Below, in pieces: positions 26,209-34,777 of a stretch of DNA of 64,000 bases. How positions within the stretch are numbered: position 1 is the first letter of the stretch; the number at the start of each line of letters is the position of its first letter. The notes under the pieces are model-generated. The model worked only from the letters and a program-made list of their open reading frames with translations. It did not search any database and was not told where the DNA came from. The translations under genes and the position numbers were made by a program. The DNA lies in assembly GCA_022572185.1 (NCBI GenBank), contig JACZWL010000005.1:1-64000 (forward strand). Direction: 5' to 3'. Origin of the DNA: Pseudomonadota bacterium. GTDB taxonomy: Bacteria > Pseudomonadota > Gammaproteobacteria > Steroidobacterales > Woeseiaceae.

Positions 26209-26689
26209 ATGGAGAGTGTCAATCGGTGCATTGCTGTTACTGGCAATAAGCGGCGTATCGCTGGCACAGGACGAACACAATTCCTGGGAAAGTCTCAGCG
26301 AGGAACAGCAACGGGTTCTGGGCCCCTATGCCGATTCCTGGAGCACGTTCACGCCTGAACGGCAGGCGCGATTGTCGGCCGGTGCGAAGCGATGGACGGG
26401 CATGTCCCGTGGCGACAGAAAAGCCGCAAAGAAACGGTTTCAGGCGTGGCGCAATCTTTCCGATGAACAACGCGATGTGATTCGGTCGCGGTATCTCGAG
26501 TTCCAGGGAATGTCGCCAGGGGATCGGGCGGGTATCCGCAGGGCCTATGATAGCTTTCGCCGCATGCCGCCCGACCGGCGCCGGGAATTGCGGGACCGTT
26601 ATAGAAAAATGACACCGGATCAGCGTCAGCGGGTACGGCAGAGGTTAAGGGATCGTGCCACCGATCGTCCGCGGCCGACGGACCGGTAA
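26198..26689 (+). CDS. DUF3106-family periplasmic helical-repeat protein
   Basis: A 163-residue secreted protein with a signal peptide (about residues 1-23, ending SLAQ). The mature part is a series of short amphipathic helices with a rough 16- to 18-residue period, each built as W/F-x2-L/M-x2-(E/D/P)-x-R-x-x-(I/V/L)-R (for example WSTFTPERQARL, WRNLSDEQRDVIRSRY, FQGMSPGDRAGIRRAY, FRRMPPDRRRELRDRY, MTPDQRQRVRQRL). It is strongly basic. DUF3106 proteins resemble CpxP/Spy-type periplasmic helical proteins in composition, so a role in envelope stress in this sigma operon is plausible but unproven. Last gene of the operon; a strong hairpin follows. Confidence 0.85.
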   Translation: MKAKWRVSIGALLLLAISGVSLAQDEHNSWESLSEEQQRVLGPYADSWSTFTPERQARLSAGAKRWTGMSRGDRKAAKKRFQAWRNLSDEQRDVIRSRYLEFQGMSPGDRAGIRRAYDSFRRMPPDRRRELRDRYRKMTPDQRQRVRQRLRDRATDRPRPTDR

Positions 26690-26709
26690 TAAGAAACGGG
26701 AACAAGTCG

Positions 26710-26775
26710 AAAAAAAGGCCGACCCGCCAAAAATCTGGAGTGCCACAGATTTTTTTGGCGGGTCGGCCCTTTTTT
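26710..26775 (+). terminator. Long bidirectional terminator / dispersed palindrome
   Basis: A 21-base arm (26717-26737) pairs with 26746-26768, with two extra Ts bulged in the right arm. A-run at 26710-26716 and T-run at 26770-26775 make it a terminator in both directions, serving the sigma operon (plus) and possibly antisense reads into pntB. The loop region contains TGGAGTGCCACA (26736-26747), a core that also occurs at 49611-49622. Confidence 0.85.
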
Positions 26776-26836
26776 CTCTACTCGGGTCTGTCCCGGGGTC
26801 CGTCCCTATTATCCTGACGGGCGATATGTTGCTACA

Positions 26837-28219
26837 TCAAATAGATTTTACTTCCTGAATGAGCTGACTCGCCATCTCCTGGCCATCGCCATACAACATT
26901 CTTGTCTGGTCCAGGAAGAACAATGCGTTCTCGATGCCTGAGAATCCGACGCCCTGTCCGCGCTTGATAACGATGACATTCTTCGCATGATCGGCATTCA
27001 GGATCGGCATGCCGTAGATCGGGCTTGCGGGATCCGTTCGCGCAGCCGGGTTGACGACATCGTTTGCGCCGATAACAAGAGCGACGTCCGCGCTTGCAAA
27101 CTCGGCGTTGATCTCGTCCTGGTCATAAATAATGTCGTAAGGCACGCCGGCCTCCGCCAACAACACATTCATATGGCCCGGCATTCTTCCCGCGACCGGG
27201 TGAATCGCGAACTTGACGTCGACGCCGCGGCTTATCAGTAACTGGGCGAGTTCCCACACTTTGTGCTGCGCTTGGGCAACCGCCATGCCGTAGCCAGGCA
27301 CGATCAGCACTTTGTCGGCAAACGCCATCATGACGCCGACGTCGGCCGCTTCGATAGGCTTCATACTGCCGGAGATATCGCTGGCTTCGCCCACCACCTC
27401 GTCACCGAATCCGGAGAAGAGGACGTTGGCAAGAGAGCGATTCATTGCTTTGGCCATCAACTGTGTCAAGAGCGTACCGGCCGCGCCGACGACTGTACCC
27501 GCAATGATCATCGCGGCGTTCTGCAATACGAAGCCTTCAAAGGCGACAGCAAGGCCGGTCAAGGCGTTGTAAAGAGAAATGACGACCGGCATGTCGGCGC
27601 CGCCGATCGGTAACGTCATCGTCACGCCGAGTATCAGGGCGAGCAGGAAGAACACGGAGACGAGGTTTATGTCGCCATGCTGGAAGACGATAATGCCCGC
27701 AAGGCCGACCGTCGCTGTCAGCAACAAAAGGTTGAGAAGTTGTTGGCCGCCGAAGCGAACAGTGCTCTTCATCAGTCCCTGTAACTTCGCAAACGCAATG
27801 AGGCTGCCGCTGAATGACACGGCACCGATCATGCCGCCGAGGACAGCGAGCGTGCCGAATACCAGGCCATGCTCCTCTCCACCTAACAGCTCAACCGCGG
27901 CAATCGCCGCTGCGGCACCGCCGCCCATGCCGTTATAAAGTGCGATCATCTGCGGCATGTTGGTCATCGCGACTTTCTTGCCGCTGACCCAGGCAAGCAC
28001 GCCACCGATAAAGATGGCCACCATCATCAGGGCGTAATTGCCCATGCCCGGGTACAGGAATGTCACCAGCGTTGCAACGACCATGCCGGCGCCGGCCCAG
28101 ATGATGCCGCCGCGCGCCGTCACCGGAGAGCTCATCCGCTTGAGGCCGAAAATGAACAGGATTGCCGCGATGAAATAACTGGCTTCGATCACCGAACGCA
28201 TCGAGACAAATTCGCTCAT
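26837..28219 (-). CDS. pntB: Proton-translocating NAD(P) transhydrogenase, beta subunit
   Basis: Together with PntAA and PntAB transfers hydride from NADH to NADP+ using the proton gradient. The 460 residues comprise eight to nine transmembrane helices (about 1-265) and a cytosolic NADP(H)-binding domain III (about 285-460) with VPGYGMAVAQAQHKV, HPVAGRMPGHMNVLLAEAGVPYD-type loops and VIGANDVVNPAA, all characteristic. The start overlaps the pntAB stop by four bases. The stop lies 62 bases from the hairpin shared with the sigma operon. PntB supplies NADPH for biosynthesis and glutathione or thioredoxin systems. Confidence 0.97.
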   Translation of the reverse strand: MSEFVSMRSVIEASYFIAAILFIFGLKRMSSPVTARGGIIWAGAGMVVATLVTFLYPGMGNYALMMVAIFIGGVLAWVSGKKVAMTNMPQMIALYNGMGGGAAAAIAAVELLGGEEHGLVFGTLAVLGGMIGAVSFSGSLIAFAKLQGLMKSTVRFGGQQLLNLLLLTATVGLAGIIVFQHGDINLVSVFFLLALILGVTMTLPIGGADMPVVISLYNALTGLAVAFEGFVLQNAAMIIAGTVVGAAGTLLTQLMAKAMNRSLANVLFSGFGDEVVGEASDISGSMKPIEAADVGVMMAFADKVLIVPGYGMAVAQAQHKVWELAQLLISRGVDVKFAIHPVAGRMPGHMNVLLAEAGVPYDIIYDQDEINAEFASADVALVIGANDVVNPAARTDPASPIYGMPILNADHAKNVIVIKRGQGVGFSGIENALFFLDQTRMLYGDGQEMASQLIQEVKSI

Positions 28220-28509
28220 GAGCCTTTCTCCTTGCTGCTCTTGAACATCTCGAGCATTCGCTCGGTGACGACGTAACCGCCGACTGCGTTTCCGGCGCCG
28301 AGAAATACGCCGATGAAGCCGATTGTGAGCTCCATTGTCGTGTCGGCCCTGCCAAGGGCAACCATTGCACCGACCAGAACGATGCCGTGCACGAAGTTCG
28401 ATCCCGACATCAATGGTGTGTGAAGAATGGACGGCACGCGCCCGATGATTTCGTGGCCGACAAACGCTGCCAGCATGAAAATGTAAAGTGCGATGAATCC
28501 GTCAATCAT
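28216..28509 (-). CDS. pntAB: NAD(P) transhydrogenase, alpha subunit part 2 (membrane)
   Basis: A 97-residue membrane subunit with three hydrophobic helices (about residues 3-23, 35-55, 60-82). It corresponds to the C-terminal membrane part of E. coli PntA, encoded separately as in Rhodospirillum rubrum. Seen: FVGHEIIGRVPSILHTPLMS, a conserved membrane-entry motif of the family. It overlaps pntAA by four bases and pntB by four bases, so all three subunits are translationally coupled. Confidence 0.94.
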   Translation of the reverse strand: MIDGFIALYIFMLAAFVGHEIIGRVPSILHTPLMSGSNFVHGIVLVGAMVALGRADTTMELTIGFIGVFLGAGNAVGGYVVTERMLEMFKSSKEKGS

Positions 28510-29639
28510 CGGGCAGGTCCTCCTTCGATGGCTTCCCGTGTTGCTTCATGCTTTATCTCACCGTCACGCGTCAGAGCGGTTTGCGCGAAAACCTCATCCT
28601 CCCAGTCAATGTTCAACTCGCCGTCTTCGATCGCCGGCTTGATGAAATTGAATAGATTCCTGGCATACATCTCGCTTGCATGCCTGCCCAGCGAGGCGGG
28701 AAGGTTGACTGGCCCGACGATCTTCACATTGTTTTCAATGACCGTTTCGCCAGGCTTGGTCAACTCGCAATTGCCGCCCGTTTCCGCCGCGAGATCGATA
28801 ATGACGGCGCCGGGTTTCATCATCGCAACCGCTGCCGCGGAAATGATTCGCGGGGCAGGCCGCCCTGGAATCGCTGCTGTGGTTATAACAACGTCCGAGC
28901 GTGCGATTTCTTTTTCGAGCGCGGCCTGTTGCTGTTCTTTTTCTTCATCCGTCAGTTCGCGTGCGTAGCCGCCTTCGCCCTCGGCACTGACTCCTGTTTC
29001 GACGAATTTTGCACCGAGTGATTCGATCTGTTCCTTCGTTGCACTACGCACGTCGTAGCCCGTGACGATTGCCCCAAGGCGCTTGGCGGTCGCAATCGCC
29101 TGCAAGCCGGCCACGCCTGCGCCGATGACGAGTACCAGCGCGGGCCGAATCGTGCCGGCGGCAGTTGTCAGCATCGGGAAAAACTTATCCAGGGTGGTCG
29201 CCGCGAGCAAAGCCGCCTGGTAGCCGGCGGCAGCGGCCTGGGATGAGAGAACGTCCATGCTTTGTGCCCGCGAAATTCGCGGTATGAGTTCCATTGCGAA
29301 GCCCGTGTGCTTTTTATTTTTGAGGGCCTTGACGAGGCTTGGATTCGAGTGCCCGTACATCAGTCCGACGACGACGGATCCGGAGCTGAGCTTGTTAACG
29401 GCATTCTCGCTGGCTGGCTGCACCGTAAACAACAGATCAGATTTCGCAAGCACGCCTTTTGCATTGGTGAACTCGACGCCCTCGTAATCGGAGTCGAGTA
29501 GTTGCGAGCCCAGTCCAGCACCATGCTCCATGACGATCGCAACACCCAGGCCCTGAAGCTTGCCAGTGATCTCCGGGGTAAGGGCGACCCGTGTTTCAGA
29601 TTGCAGAGTCTCCTTCAGCACGCCAACAGTCAGCGGCAT
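28506..29639 (-). CDS. pntAA: NAD(P) transhydrogenase, alpha subunit part 1 (NAD-binding)
   Basis: The soluble NAD(H)-binding domain I of the transhydrogenase; 377 residues, of the alanine dehydrogenase/PNT family. Seen: the N-terminal VGVLKETLQSETRVALTPE block, MELIPRISRAQSMDVLSSQ near 125, the Rossmann GAGVAGLQAIATAKRLGA near 170 and the mobile-loop region RELTDEEKEQQQ near 220. Start ATG 29639 has TTTTGGAGA eight bases upstream and is preferred over a 15-codon longer frame. First gene of the pntAA-pntAB-pntB operon. The split alpha subunit is typical of alphaproteobacteria and many marine gammaproteobacteria. Confidence 0.95.
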   Translation of the reverse strand: MPLTVGVLKETLQSETRVALTPEITGKLQGLGVAIVMEHGAGLGSQLLDSDYEGVEFTNAKGVLAKSDLLFTVQPASENAVNKLSSGSVVVGLMYGHSNPSLVKALKNKKHTGFAMELIPRISRAQSMDVLSSQAAAAGYQAALLAATTLDKFFPMLTTAAGTIRPALVLVIGAGVAGLQAIATAKRLGAIVTGYDVRSATKEQIESLGAKFVETGVSAEGEGGYARELTDEEKEQQQAALEKEIARSDVVITTAAIPGRPAPRIISAAAVAMMKPGAVIIDLAAETGGNCELTKPGETVIENNVKIVGPVNLPASLGRHASEMYARNLFNFIKPAIEDGELNIDWEDEVFAQTALTRDGEIKHEATREAIEGGPAR

Positions 29640-29883
29640 CGTATGTCTCCAAAAGCCAAGAAAATTTGATCTAGCATCGCGCACTATAGCGACAGAATAA
29701 TGACTGACGAATAGGTGATTTCCGAGTATCCACGTAGCTGAATGCTGTTTTTGGGACGGGTATCCACCCTTCTGTCACGCGAAACGCGAATAATGACATA
29801 GCACGGGTGTTTCGCAAATATGCGCCAGATTTGATTTTTGTTCGGCGTCCTGCAAACTACAGTACTGGGGAGTGTGGGAGCAT

Positions 29884-30534
29884 ATGTTTTACGGGTCAGC
29901 TTCAGATATTTCGCAGCAAGTACTGCGAACCGATGTGGCCGGCATGCCGCTCGAATGGATCGATTACCGTGAGGCGGTACGCCTGTACCACACGGAGCAG
30001 GTTGCCTATGCCTGCGGCAGCCGCCTGTATACGGTGTATGGCGGATACAGTGCGATCAGTGGTTGCCGAAGCGCCATTGACGTCAATTCGATCATTTCTA
30101 CTCGTGGCACGAGCAAGGGACTGACGTTTGTGCGCAATGAGTATGTGCCGCCACTGAATAACCGGACGCTATTCAAGCGTGATGCGAACCTGTGTCTCTA
30201 TTGTGCAATGCGCTTTCCGACCAGGGACCTGACCAGAGATCACATCACGCCACTTTCGCATGGTGGCCGGGACGTCTGGAACAATGTTGCGACGGCTTGT
30301 CGGCGTTGCAATAATCATAAGGGTGGGCGGACGCCTGAGCAGGCTGCATTGCAATTGATTGCAGTACCGTTCACACCGACTTACGCCGAGTACATTTATC
30401 TCAAGGGCCGCAAAGTTCTCGCCGACCAGATGCAGTACCTGCTTGCACATATTCCCCGTTCCAGCCCGCTCCATGCGCGGCTCAGCGATCATCTATCGGT
30501 CGGCGAATCAGCGGGTAATGCAATATCTGATTGA
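29884..30534 (+). CDS. HNH endonuclease family protein
   Basis: A 216-residue protein with a C-terminal HNH nuclease module. Seen: FKRDANLCLYCAMRFPTRDL, then TRDHITPLSHGG (first His of the HNH), WNNVATACRRCNNHKGGRTP (Asn and the second zinc-binding CxxC pair). Paired CxxC motifs hold a zinc as in the McrA/5-methylcytosine nuclease class and in the many stand-alone proteobacterial HNH proteins of this length. The function is not known; no restriction or intron partner is nearby. GGGAG lies just before the ATG at 29884; an in-frame GTG lies at 29872. The 3' end overlaps the exonuclease gene by 17 bases. Confidence 0.87.
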   Translation: MFYGSASDISQQVLRTDVAGMPLEWIDYREAVRLYHTEQVAYACGSRLYTVYGGYSAISGCRSAIDVNSIISTRGTSKGLTFVRNEYVPPLNNRTLFKRDANLCLYCAMRFPTRDLTRDHITPLSHGGRDVWNNVATACRRCNNHKGGRTPEQAALQLIAVPFTPTYAEYIYLKGRKVLADQMQYLLAHIPRSSPLHARLSDHLSVGESAGNAISD

Positions 30535-31402
30535 TGCCAGCGTTTATGTTTTTCGGGCGCATTATTCGATGCCCGACGACATGGTCGATGACGATGGCAA
30601 CCCGATAAACGCACTCTATGGTTACTGCCGCTTTCTCGGCAACTTCATGGAACAGGTAAAGCCGGAATACGTGGCTGTTCTTTTTGATGAAAGTTTGTCG
30701 AAGTCCTTTCGCACAAAAATCTATCCCGAGTACAAAGCAAACCGCGAGCCTGCGCCGCCGGAATTGAAGCGGCAGTTCGCGCAGTGCCGCCGGTTCACAA
30801 GAGCCCTTGGCCTGATGGAATGCGCGAGCCCCGATTACGAGGCGGATGACCTGATCGGAACGCTGGTTGCGGAGGGACGAAAGCAAGGTCGACCCTCCAC
30901 GATCGTCAGCCGGGACAAGGATCTGACTCAGCTTGTTTCCAAGGTCGATGTGTTCTGGGATTTCGCGGGGAAAGGCCGCATTAAATACGACCAGATTCCG
31001 GAATTCTTCGGTGTATGGCCGGAGCAGATCGCCGATTTCCTCGCGCTCGCCGGGGACAGCGCCGATAACATTCCAGGCGTGCCGGGCGTAGGTAAGAAGA
31101 CCGCCGCCGCCCTGTTGCAGCATTTCGGCAGTCTCGAAAAGGTGTATGACAACCTTGAGCGCGTTCACGAAGTGAACGTTCGTGGTGCAAAAACGCTCGG
31201 GGACAAGCTGAACACGCACAAGGATGCGGCAATGCTCGCGCGCAAGCTGACCGGCCTGGTCTGCGATGCCGTGTTTGAAAGGCCGGCATCTGACCTGCGT
31301 CCGGTCGCGCCCGACCTCGGCGAGATCAACGCGCTTTTCGACGAAGCAGGCATCGGTCAGGCACTGCGACGGCAGGCGGCACGCGTCTCGGATCTGGCCT
31401 AA
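30518..31402 (+). CDS. 5'-3' exonuclease (FEN/Xni-like)
   Basis: A 294-residue flap-endonuclease-type nuclease, like ExoIX/Xni or the Pol I 5'-nuclease domain without a polymerase. Seen: YLIDASVYVFRAHYS at the N-terminus, VAVLFDESLSKSFRTKIYPEYKANR near residue 50, SPDYEADDLIGTL near 105, IVSRDKDLTQLV near 130 and the helix-hairpin-helix GVPGVGKKTAAALL near 190. Metal-binding acidic residues of the family (ID, FD, EADD, RDKD) are present. Probable role: processing flaps in DNA repair or Okazaki maturation. Cotranscribed with the HNH gene because of the 17-base overlap. A small GC hairpin (31411-31428) without a T-run follows. Confidence 0.92.
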   Translation: MQYLIDASVYVFRAHYSMPDDMVDDDGNPINALYGYCRFLGNFMEQVKPEYVAVLFDESLSKSFRTKIYPEYKANREPAPPELKRQFAQCRRFTRALGLMECASPDYEADDLIGTLVAEGRKQGRPSTIVSRDKDLTQLVSKVDVFWDFAGKGRIKYDQIPEFFGVWPEQIADFLALAGDSADNIPGVPGVGKKTAAALLQHFGSLEKVYDNLERVHEVNVRGAKTLGDKLNTHKDAAMLARKLTGLVCDAVFERPASDLRPVAPDLGEINALFDEAGIGQALRRQAARVSDLA

Positions 31403-31444
31403 ACAGATTTCGCCCGTCAGGACGGGCGATCTTAGAGCTTAAGG

Positions 31445-32329
31445 ATGCCTGACTGGCAAGACATCTTCGCAGCACTTCGGGAAGACGCTGTTTCCGTAGC
31501 GGATAACGCCAGCCCCCGCCCCGTCGGTGGTGGCGACATCAGCGCCGCCTGGCAAATCGATACTGACGACGCAGCGGTCTTTGTCAAAACCGGGCCCGGG
31601 AATTCACTCGACATGTTCGAAGCGGAGGCAGAGGGGCTTCGTGAGCTCCGCGCAGTAAAGGCAGTTCGCGTGCCGGATGTCCTGGCTTGCGGTGTGACAG
31701 CAGATGCCGCATACCTCGCGATCGAATGGATCGAGTTCGACCGGCCGACCAGCGGTACGGAGCGCCTCTTCGGACAGCAGTTGGCGGTCATGCATCGTAA
31801 TTGCAAAAAGAAATTCGGCTGGCACCGCGATAACACCATCGGCAAAACGCCTCAGCACAATCAATGGTCAAGCGACTGGGTGGAATTCTTCAGGCATCAA
31901 CGCCTGGGCTTTCAGTTGCAGCTTGCATCCAGCAACGGCTTCGGCGGTGAGCTGCAATCGGCCGGTACGGAATTGAGTGAAAATTTCGCGCTGCTTTTTC
32001 ACGATTATCAACCGGCAGCATCGATTCTGCATGGCGATCTCTGGGGCGGTAATTGGGCGGCGACGAACGGCCAAGCTGTGATCTTTGACCCGGCCGTCTA
32101 TTACGGCGATCGGGAATCCGATATTGCGATGACCAAGTTATTCGGTGGTTTTGGGCCTGAGTTTTATGCGGCGTATCAGGAGAGCTGGCCGATGGAACCG
32201 GGTTACGAAAACAGGCTCAAGCTGTATCAGCTCTACCACATCCTCAACCACTTGAATCTTTTCGGAAGCGCTTATCTCGGCAGGGCGATGCGGCTGATCC
32301 GGGATATCAATGCGAGCACTGCAGGTTAG
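31445..32329 (+). CDS. Fructosamine kinase family protein
   Basis: A 294-residue kinase of the aminoglycoside-phosphotransferase fold, fructosamine-3-kinase/YniA type. These enzymes phosphorylate sugars on glycated amines so that the adduct breaks down, a protein-repair function. Seen: the N-terminal VGGGDISAAWQID, VFVKTGPGNSLDMFEAEAEG with the nucleotide-binding Lys and Glu near residues 48-60, LAIEWIEF near 97, ILHGDLWGGNWA near 198 (catalytic Asp) and VIFDPAVYYGDRESDIAM near 216 (metal Asp). Complete and of normal length. It stands 42 bases after the exonuclease stop, so it may be in the same transcript. Confidence 0.93.
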   Translation: MPDWQDIFAALREDAVSVADNASPRPVGGGDISAAWQIDTDDAAVFVKTGPGNSLDMFEAEAEGLRELRAVKAVRVPDVLACGVTADAAYLAIEWIEFDRPTSGTERLFGQQLAVMHRNCKKKFGWHRDNTIGKTPQHNQWSSDWVEFFRHQRLGFQLQLASSNGFGGELQSAGTELSENFALLFHDYQPAASILHGDLWGGNWAATNGQAVIFDPAVYYGDRESDIAMTKLFGGFGPEFYAAYQESWPMEPGYENRLKLYQLYHILNHLNLFGSAYLGRAMRLIRDINASTAG

Positions 32330-32349
32330 TGGTGCAACAAAACAGCCTG

Positions 32350-33078
32350 TTAGTCGCCGTCGTCGGGCGCCAGAAAATCTGCCTCAAACAAGTAAAGCGT
32401 CGTTCCTTCCGGCGCCTCGATCGATAAGAATGCGGATTCGTATTCTGGATTCGTATCGATGTTCAGGCCATGCCTTTCGGCATCAGCCAAAACCGACGTC
32501 AGATCATGGCAGATAAAACAGGGGGAGGGCTTACTGAGCGCCTTGTGCTCACTGAGTCCCAGTGACATGCCGGCGGCAGCGAAGCGAAGGTGCGGTGTCG
32601 GCTCCTCGCGAAGTTCAAGCATCACTGGCGCCAGCGGCGCCCAGAAACGACCGGCGCTCATCGCATCGCGTGCAGGCAGGCTCATTTCAAACCAATCACC
32701 GCAAATCGACTTTTCGATATCCTCTGCGGCCGGTGAAAACGTCCTGGCTTCGATCATGCTAATCATGTGGCCGTCGCGATCACAAAAGCTGAGTTCGTTG
32801 AACACGTCATTGTCGATCTTCAGCAGATCGAAGTCGAATCCGTGATCGGACATTGCACGTGCGTGTTGGGCGAGATCTCGATGGACAAAAGTCAGCGTGG
32901 GCCCGTCAACAGCCCGATCGTGCAGGCCAATACACAATTCGCCGTCGCTAACGACAGCGTATTTGTACGGCCAGACATCTCCAACTTCCAGTTCTGAAAA
33001 ACCGAGCGCCCTATAAAATCTCAGCGACTCGAGGATGTCGGGCGCCTGTACGCTGATTTCGAGAAACTCCCCGAGCAA
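32350..33078 (-). CDS. VOC-superfamily (glyoxalase/bleomycin-resistance-like) protein
   Basis: A 242-residue protein of two vicinal-oxygen-chelate modules, about residues 3-115 and 118-235. Seen: the FLEISVQAPDILESLRFYRALGF strand-helix opening and GHMISMIEARTF end of module one; DWFEMSLPARDAMSAGRFWA opening module two and the final strand TLYLFEADF. Metal-ligand positions cannot be assigned with confidence, so it may be an enzyme or a metal-free binder. It begins two bases after the hemH stop, so the two share a transcript; a functional link to haem synthesis is not evident. Confidence 0.85.
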   Translation of the reverse strand: MLGEFLEISVQAPDILESLRFYRALGFSELEVGDVWPYKYAVVSDGELCIGLHDRAVDGPTLTFVHRDLAQHARAMSDHGFDFDLLKIDNDVFNELSFCDRDGHMISMIEARTFSPAAEDIEKSICGDWFEMSLPARDAMSAGRFWAPLAPVMLELREEPTPHLRFAAAGMSLGLSEHKALSKPSPCFICHDLTSVLADAERHGLNIDTNPEYESAFLSIEAPEGTTLYLFEADFLAPDDGD

Positions 33079-33080
33079 CG

Positions 33081-34193
33081 TCAGCGCTCCGCACCCATTT
33101 TACGTGCACGCTGCAGGCTCTTGTCCATTTCACGCGCCGCTTCAGACAGGCTCCAGTCCGGGGATGCTTCCGGCCAGCCAGCGACATTTCTTTCGATCAG
33201 GCGGCATAAGAAACTGACGTGGTCGTCGCGGGCATTGAGCGCCGGGATGTAGCGAAGCTCTCCGCCGCCGGCTGCGGTAAAGTCGCCGGCGTATCGTATT
33301 GCGATCTCTTCAAGAGTCTCAAGACAATCCACGGCGAACCCCGGGCACACGACGTCGATCTTATCGAGTTTCTCTGCGCCCCAGGTTCTTACTGTGTCAT
33401 CCGTGTATGGCCGCAACCACTCTTCCCGGCCAATACGCGATTGAAAACTTAACTGCCAGGTGCCTTCATCGAGCTCCAGTGATTCTGCAACAAGCCTTGC
33501 GGTTTTCTGGCACTGACAGTGATAGGGGTCTCCTTTATCGAGTAATCGACGAGGGAGGCCGTGAAACGAGAACAAAAGACGCTCACCACGGCCATGCAGG
33601 TCCCAGAAATCACGAGTGCTGGCGGCTATCGCAGAGATATACCCGGCCGAGTCGTGATAATGGTTGATGAAATGCAATTCCGGGACCCAGCGGCGGCGGC
33701 TTAGTGCGGTGGTCACCAGGTCAAAAACGGATGCCGTAGTCGTGCCGGAGTACTGCGGATAAAGGGGCAGCACGAGCAATCGCCGGACATACTGCCGGTA
33801 CATACTCTCCAATGCGCTGTCTATCGATGGATTGCCATAGCTCATTGCCATCTTGACATGCGTGGCCCCGGACAGACGAGTGGAAACTTTTTCCTGAACC
33901 GAGCCTGCGATGTCCATTGAATGCAAAAGAAGCGGTGAGCCCTGGTCTGTCCATACTTTTCTGTAGGCGACCGCCGACTTTTCGGGTCGCACACGGAGTA
34001 TGTAGGCGTGGAGCACAAGCCACCAGATCCAGCGGGGCAACTCCACAACGCGGGGATCGGCCAGGAACTGCTTCAGGTAACGTCTCACGGCATCCGGCGT
34101 TGGTGCATCGGGCGTGCCTGTGTTGACGAGCAGGATGCCAAGGGACTCCGGAAGTCCATGCTCATACTCGGGCGAAGATTCAAAAGGTGGCAT
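33081..34193 (-). CDS. hemH: Ferrochelatase
   Basis: Inserts ferrous iron into protoporphyrin IX, the last step of haem b synthesis; peripheral to the inner membrane. Its 370 residues match the proteobacterial enzyme. Seen: GILLVNTGTPDAP near the N-terminus, YRKVWTDQGSPLLLHS near 85, VLPLYPQYSGTTTASVF near 145, LLFSFHGLPRRLLDKGDPYHCQCQ near 205 (catalytic His), SFQSRIGREEWLRPYT near 245 and the CPGFAVDCLETLEEI block near 280 (conserved Glu). Together with HemF (5.0 kb) this gives two of the late haem steps in the window. Upstream gap to the divergent gene at 34331 is 137 bases and probably carries both promoters. Confidence 0.96.
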   Translation of the reverse strand: MPPFESSPEYEHGLPESLGILLVNTGTPDAPTPDAVRRYLKQFLADPRVVELPRWIWWLVLHAYILRVRPEKSAVAYRKVWTDQGSPLLLHSMDIAGSVQEKVSTRLSGATHVKMAMSYGNPSIDSALESMYRQYVRRLLVLPLYPQYSGTTTASVFDLVTTALSRRRWVPELHFINHYHDSAGYISAIAASTRDFWDLHGRGERLLFSFHGLPRRLLDKGDPYHCQCQKTARLVAESLELDEGTWQLSFQSRIGREEWLRPYTDDTVRTWGAEKLDKIDVVCPGFAVDCLETLEEIAIRYAGDFTAAGGGELRYIPALNARDDHVSFLCRLIERNVAGWPEASPDWSLSEAAREMDKSLQRARKMGAER

Positions 34194-34330
34194 ATAAGGG
34201 ATTGCCCGTGGTCAGTTTACGCAAGTGCTTGAGTAACAATACTAAATCACCGGAACTGACGCTAGCCCGCACAGCGCAGGTCGGCTGTCTGACACATGCT
34301 ATATTCACAGCACTTTGAGGCAGGCGATCG

Positions 34331-34777
34331 ATGGCTGGCGAACCGGAAAAAGTTGAAGAAAACGAGGGTCCCGACCGCTGGACACTTATCCGGGACGTCG
34401 TCGTGTTCCAGGTCAAACTTCTATTCGACGGCTTTCGTGACCTGCTGTTGCTGCCGGTTTCATTGGTTGCCGGCATTCTCAGCCTGGTTCGCGGAGGAGC
34501 AAGACCCGGCCCGGAATTTTATGACCTGTTGCGCGTTGGCCATCGCAGCGAACGCTGGATAAATCTTTTCGGTGCGGCCTCGCGCGTTCACGGCCTACCG
34601 GAAGACGATGACAAATTCCCGATTGAGGATGTCGACAAAATGGTCTCACGTGTCGAGGCTTTCGTCGTAGACGAGTATCGGAAAGGGGGGGTCACCGCAC
34701 AGGCAAAGGATCGCCTGGACAGCGCATTGGATTTACTTCACAAAAAAACTCGGCGCCGGGACAGCGCAGACACATAA
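34331..34777 (+). CDS. Conserved hypothetical membrane-associated protein
   Basis: A 148-residue product not recognised by family name. Seen: an acidic N-terminus, an amphipathic helix (WTLIRDVVVFQVKLLFDGFRD), a hydrophobic segment at about residues 40-58 (LLLLPVSLVAGILSLVRGG), then a soluble, charged C-terminal half with FPIEDVDKMVSRVEAFVVDEYRK. Similar small proteins with a single hydrophobic hairpin, PGPEFYDLLRxGxRxExWINLF and a short C-terminal helical domain are widespread in Gammaproteobacteria and have no known role. AGGCGATCG precedes the ATG. Followed by a 155-base gap before the next gene; I see no terminator there. Confidence 0.8.
   Translation: MAGEPEKVEENEGPDRWTLIRDVVVFQVKLLFDGFRDLLLLPVSLVAGILSLVRGGARPGPEFYDLLRVGHRSERWINLFGAASRVHGLPEDDDKFPIEDVDKMVSRVEAFVVDEYRKGGVTAQAKDRLDSALDLLHKKTRRRDSADT

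Noticed and set aside
29884-30534. HNH gene as a homing endonuclease or mobile element
   Set aside because: No intron, intein, repeats or recombinase flank it, and it is overlapped with a housekeeping-type nuclease gene.
30482-31219. 245-codon open frame on the minus strand
   Set aside because: Antisense to the FEN-type exonuclease, which has clear family motifs; the reverse frame has none.
31411-31428. GC hairpin as a terminator after the exonuclease gene
   Set aside because: The stem is short and no T-run follows on either strand.
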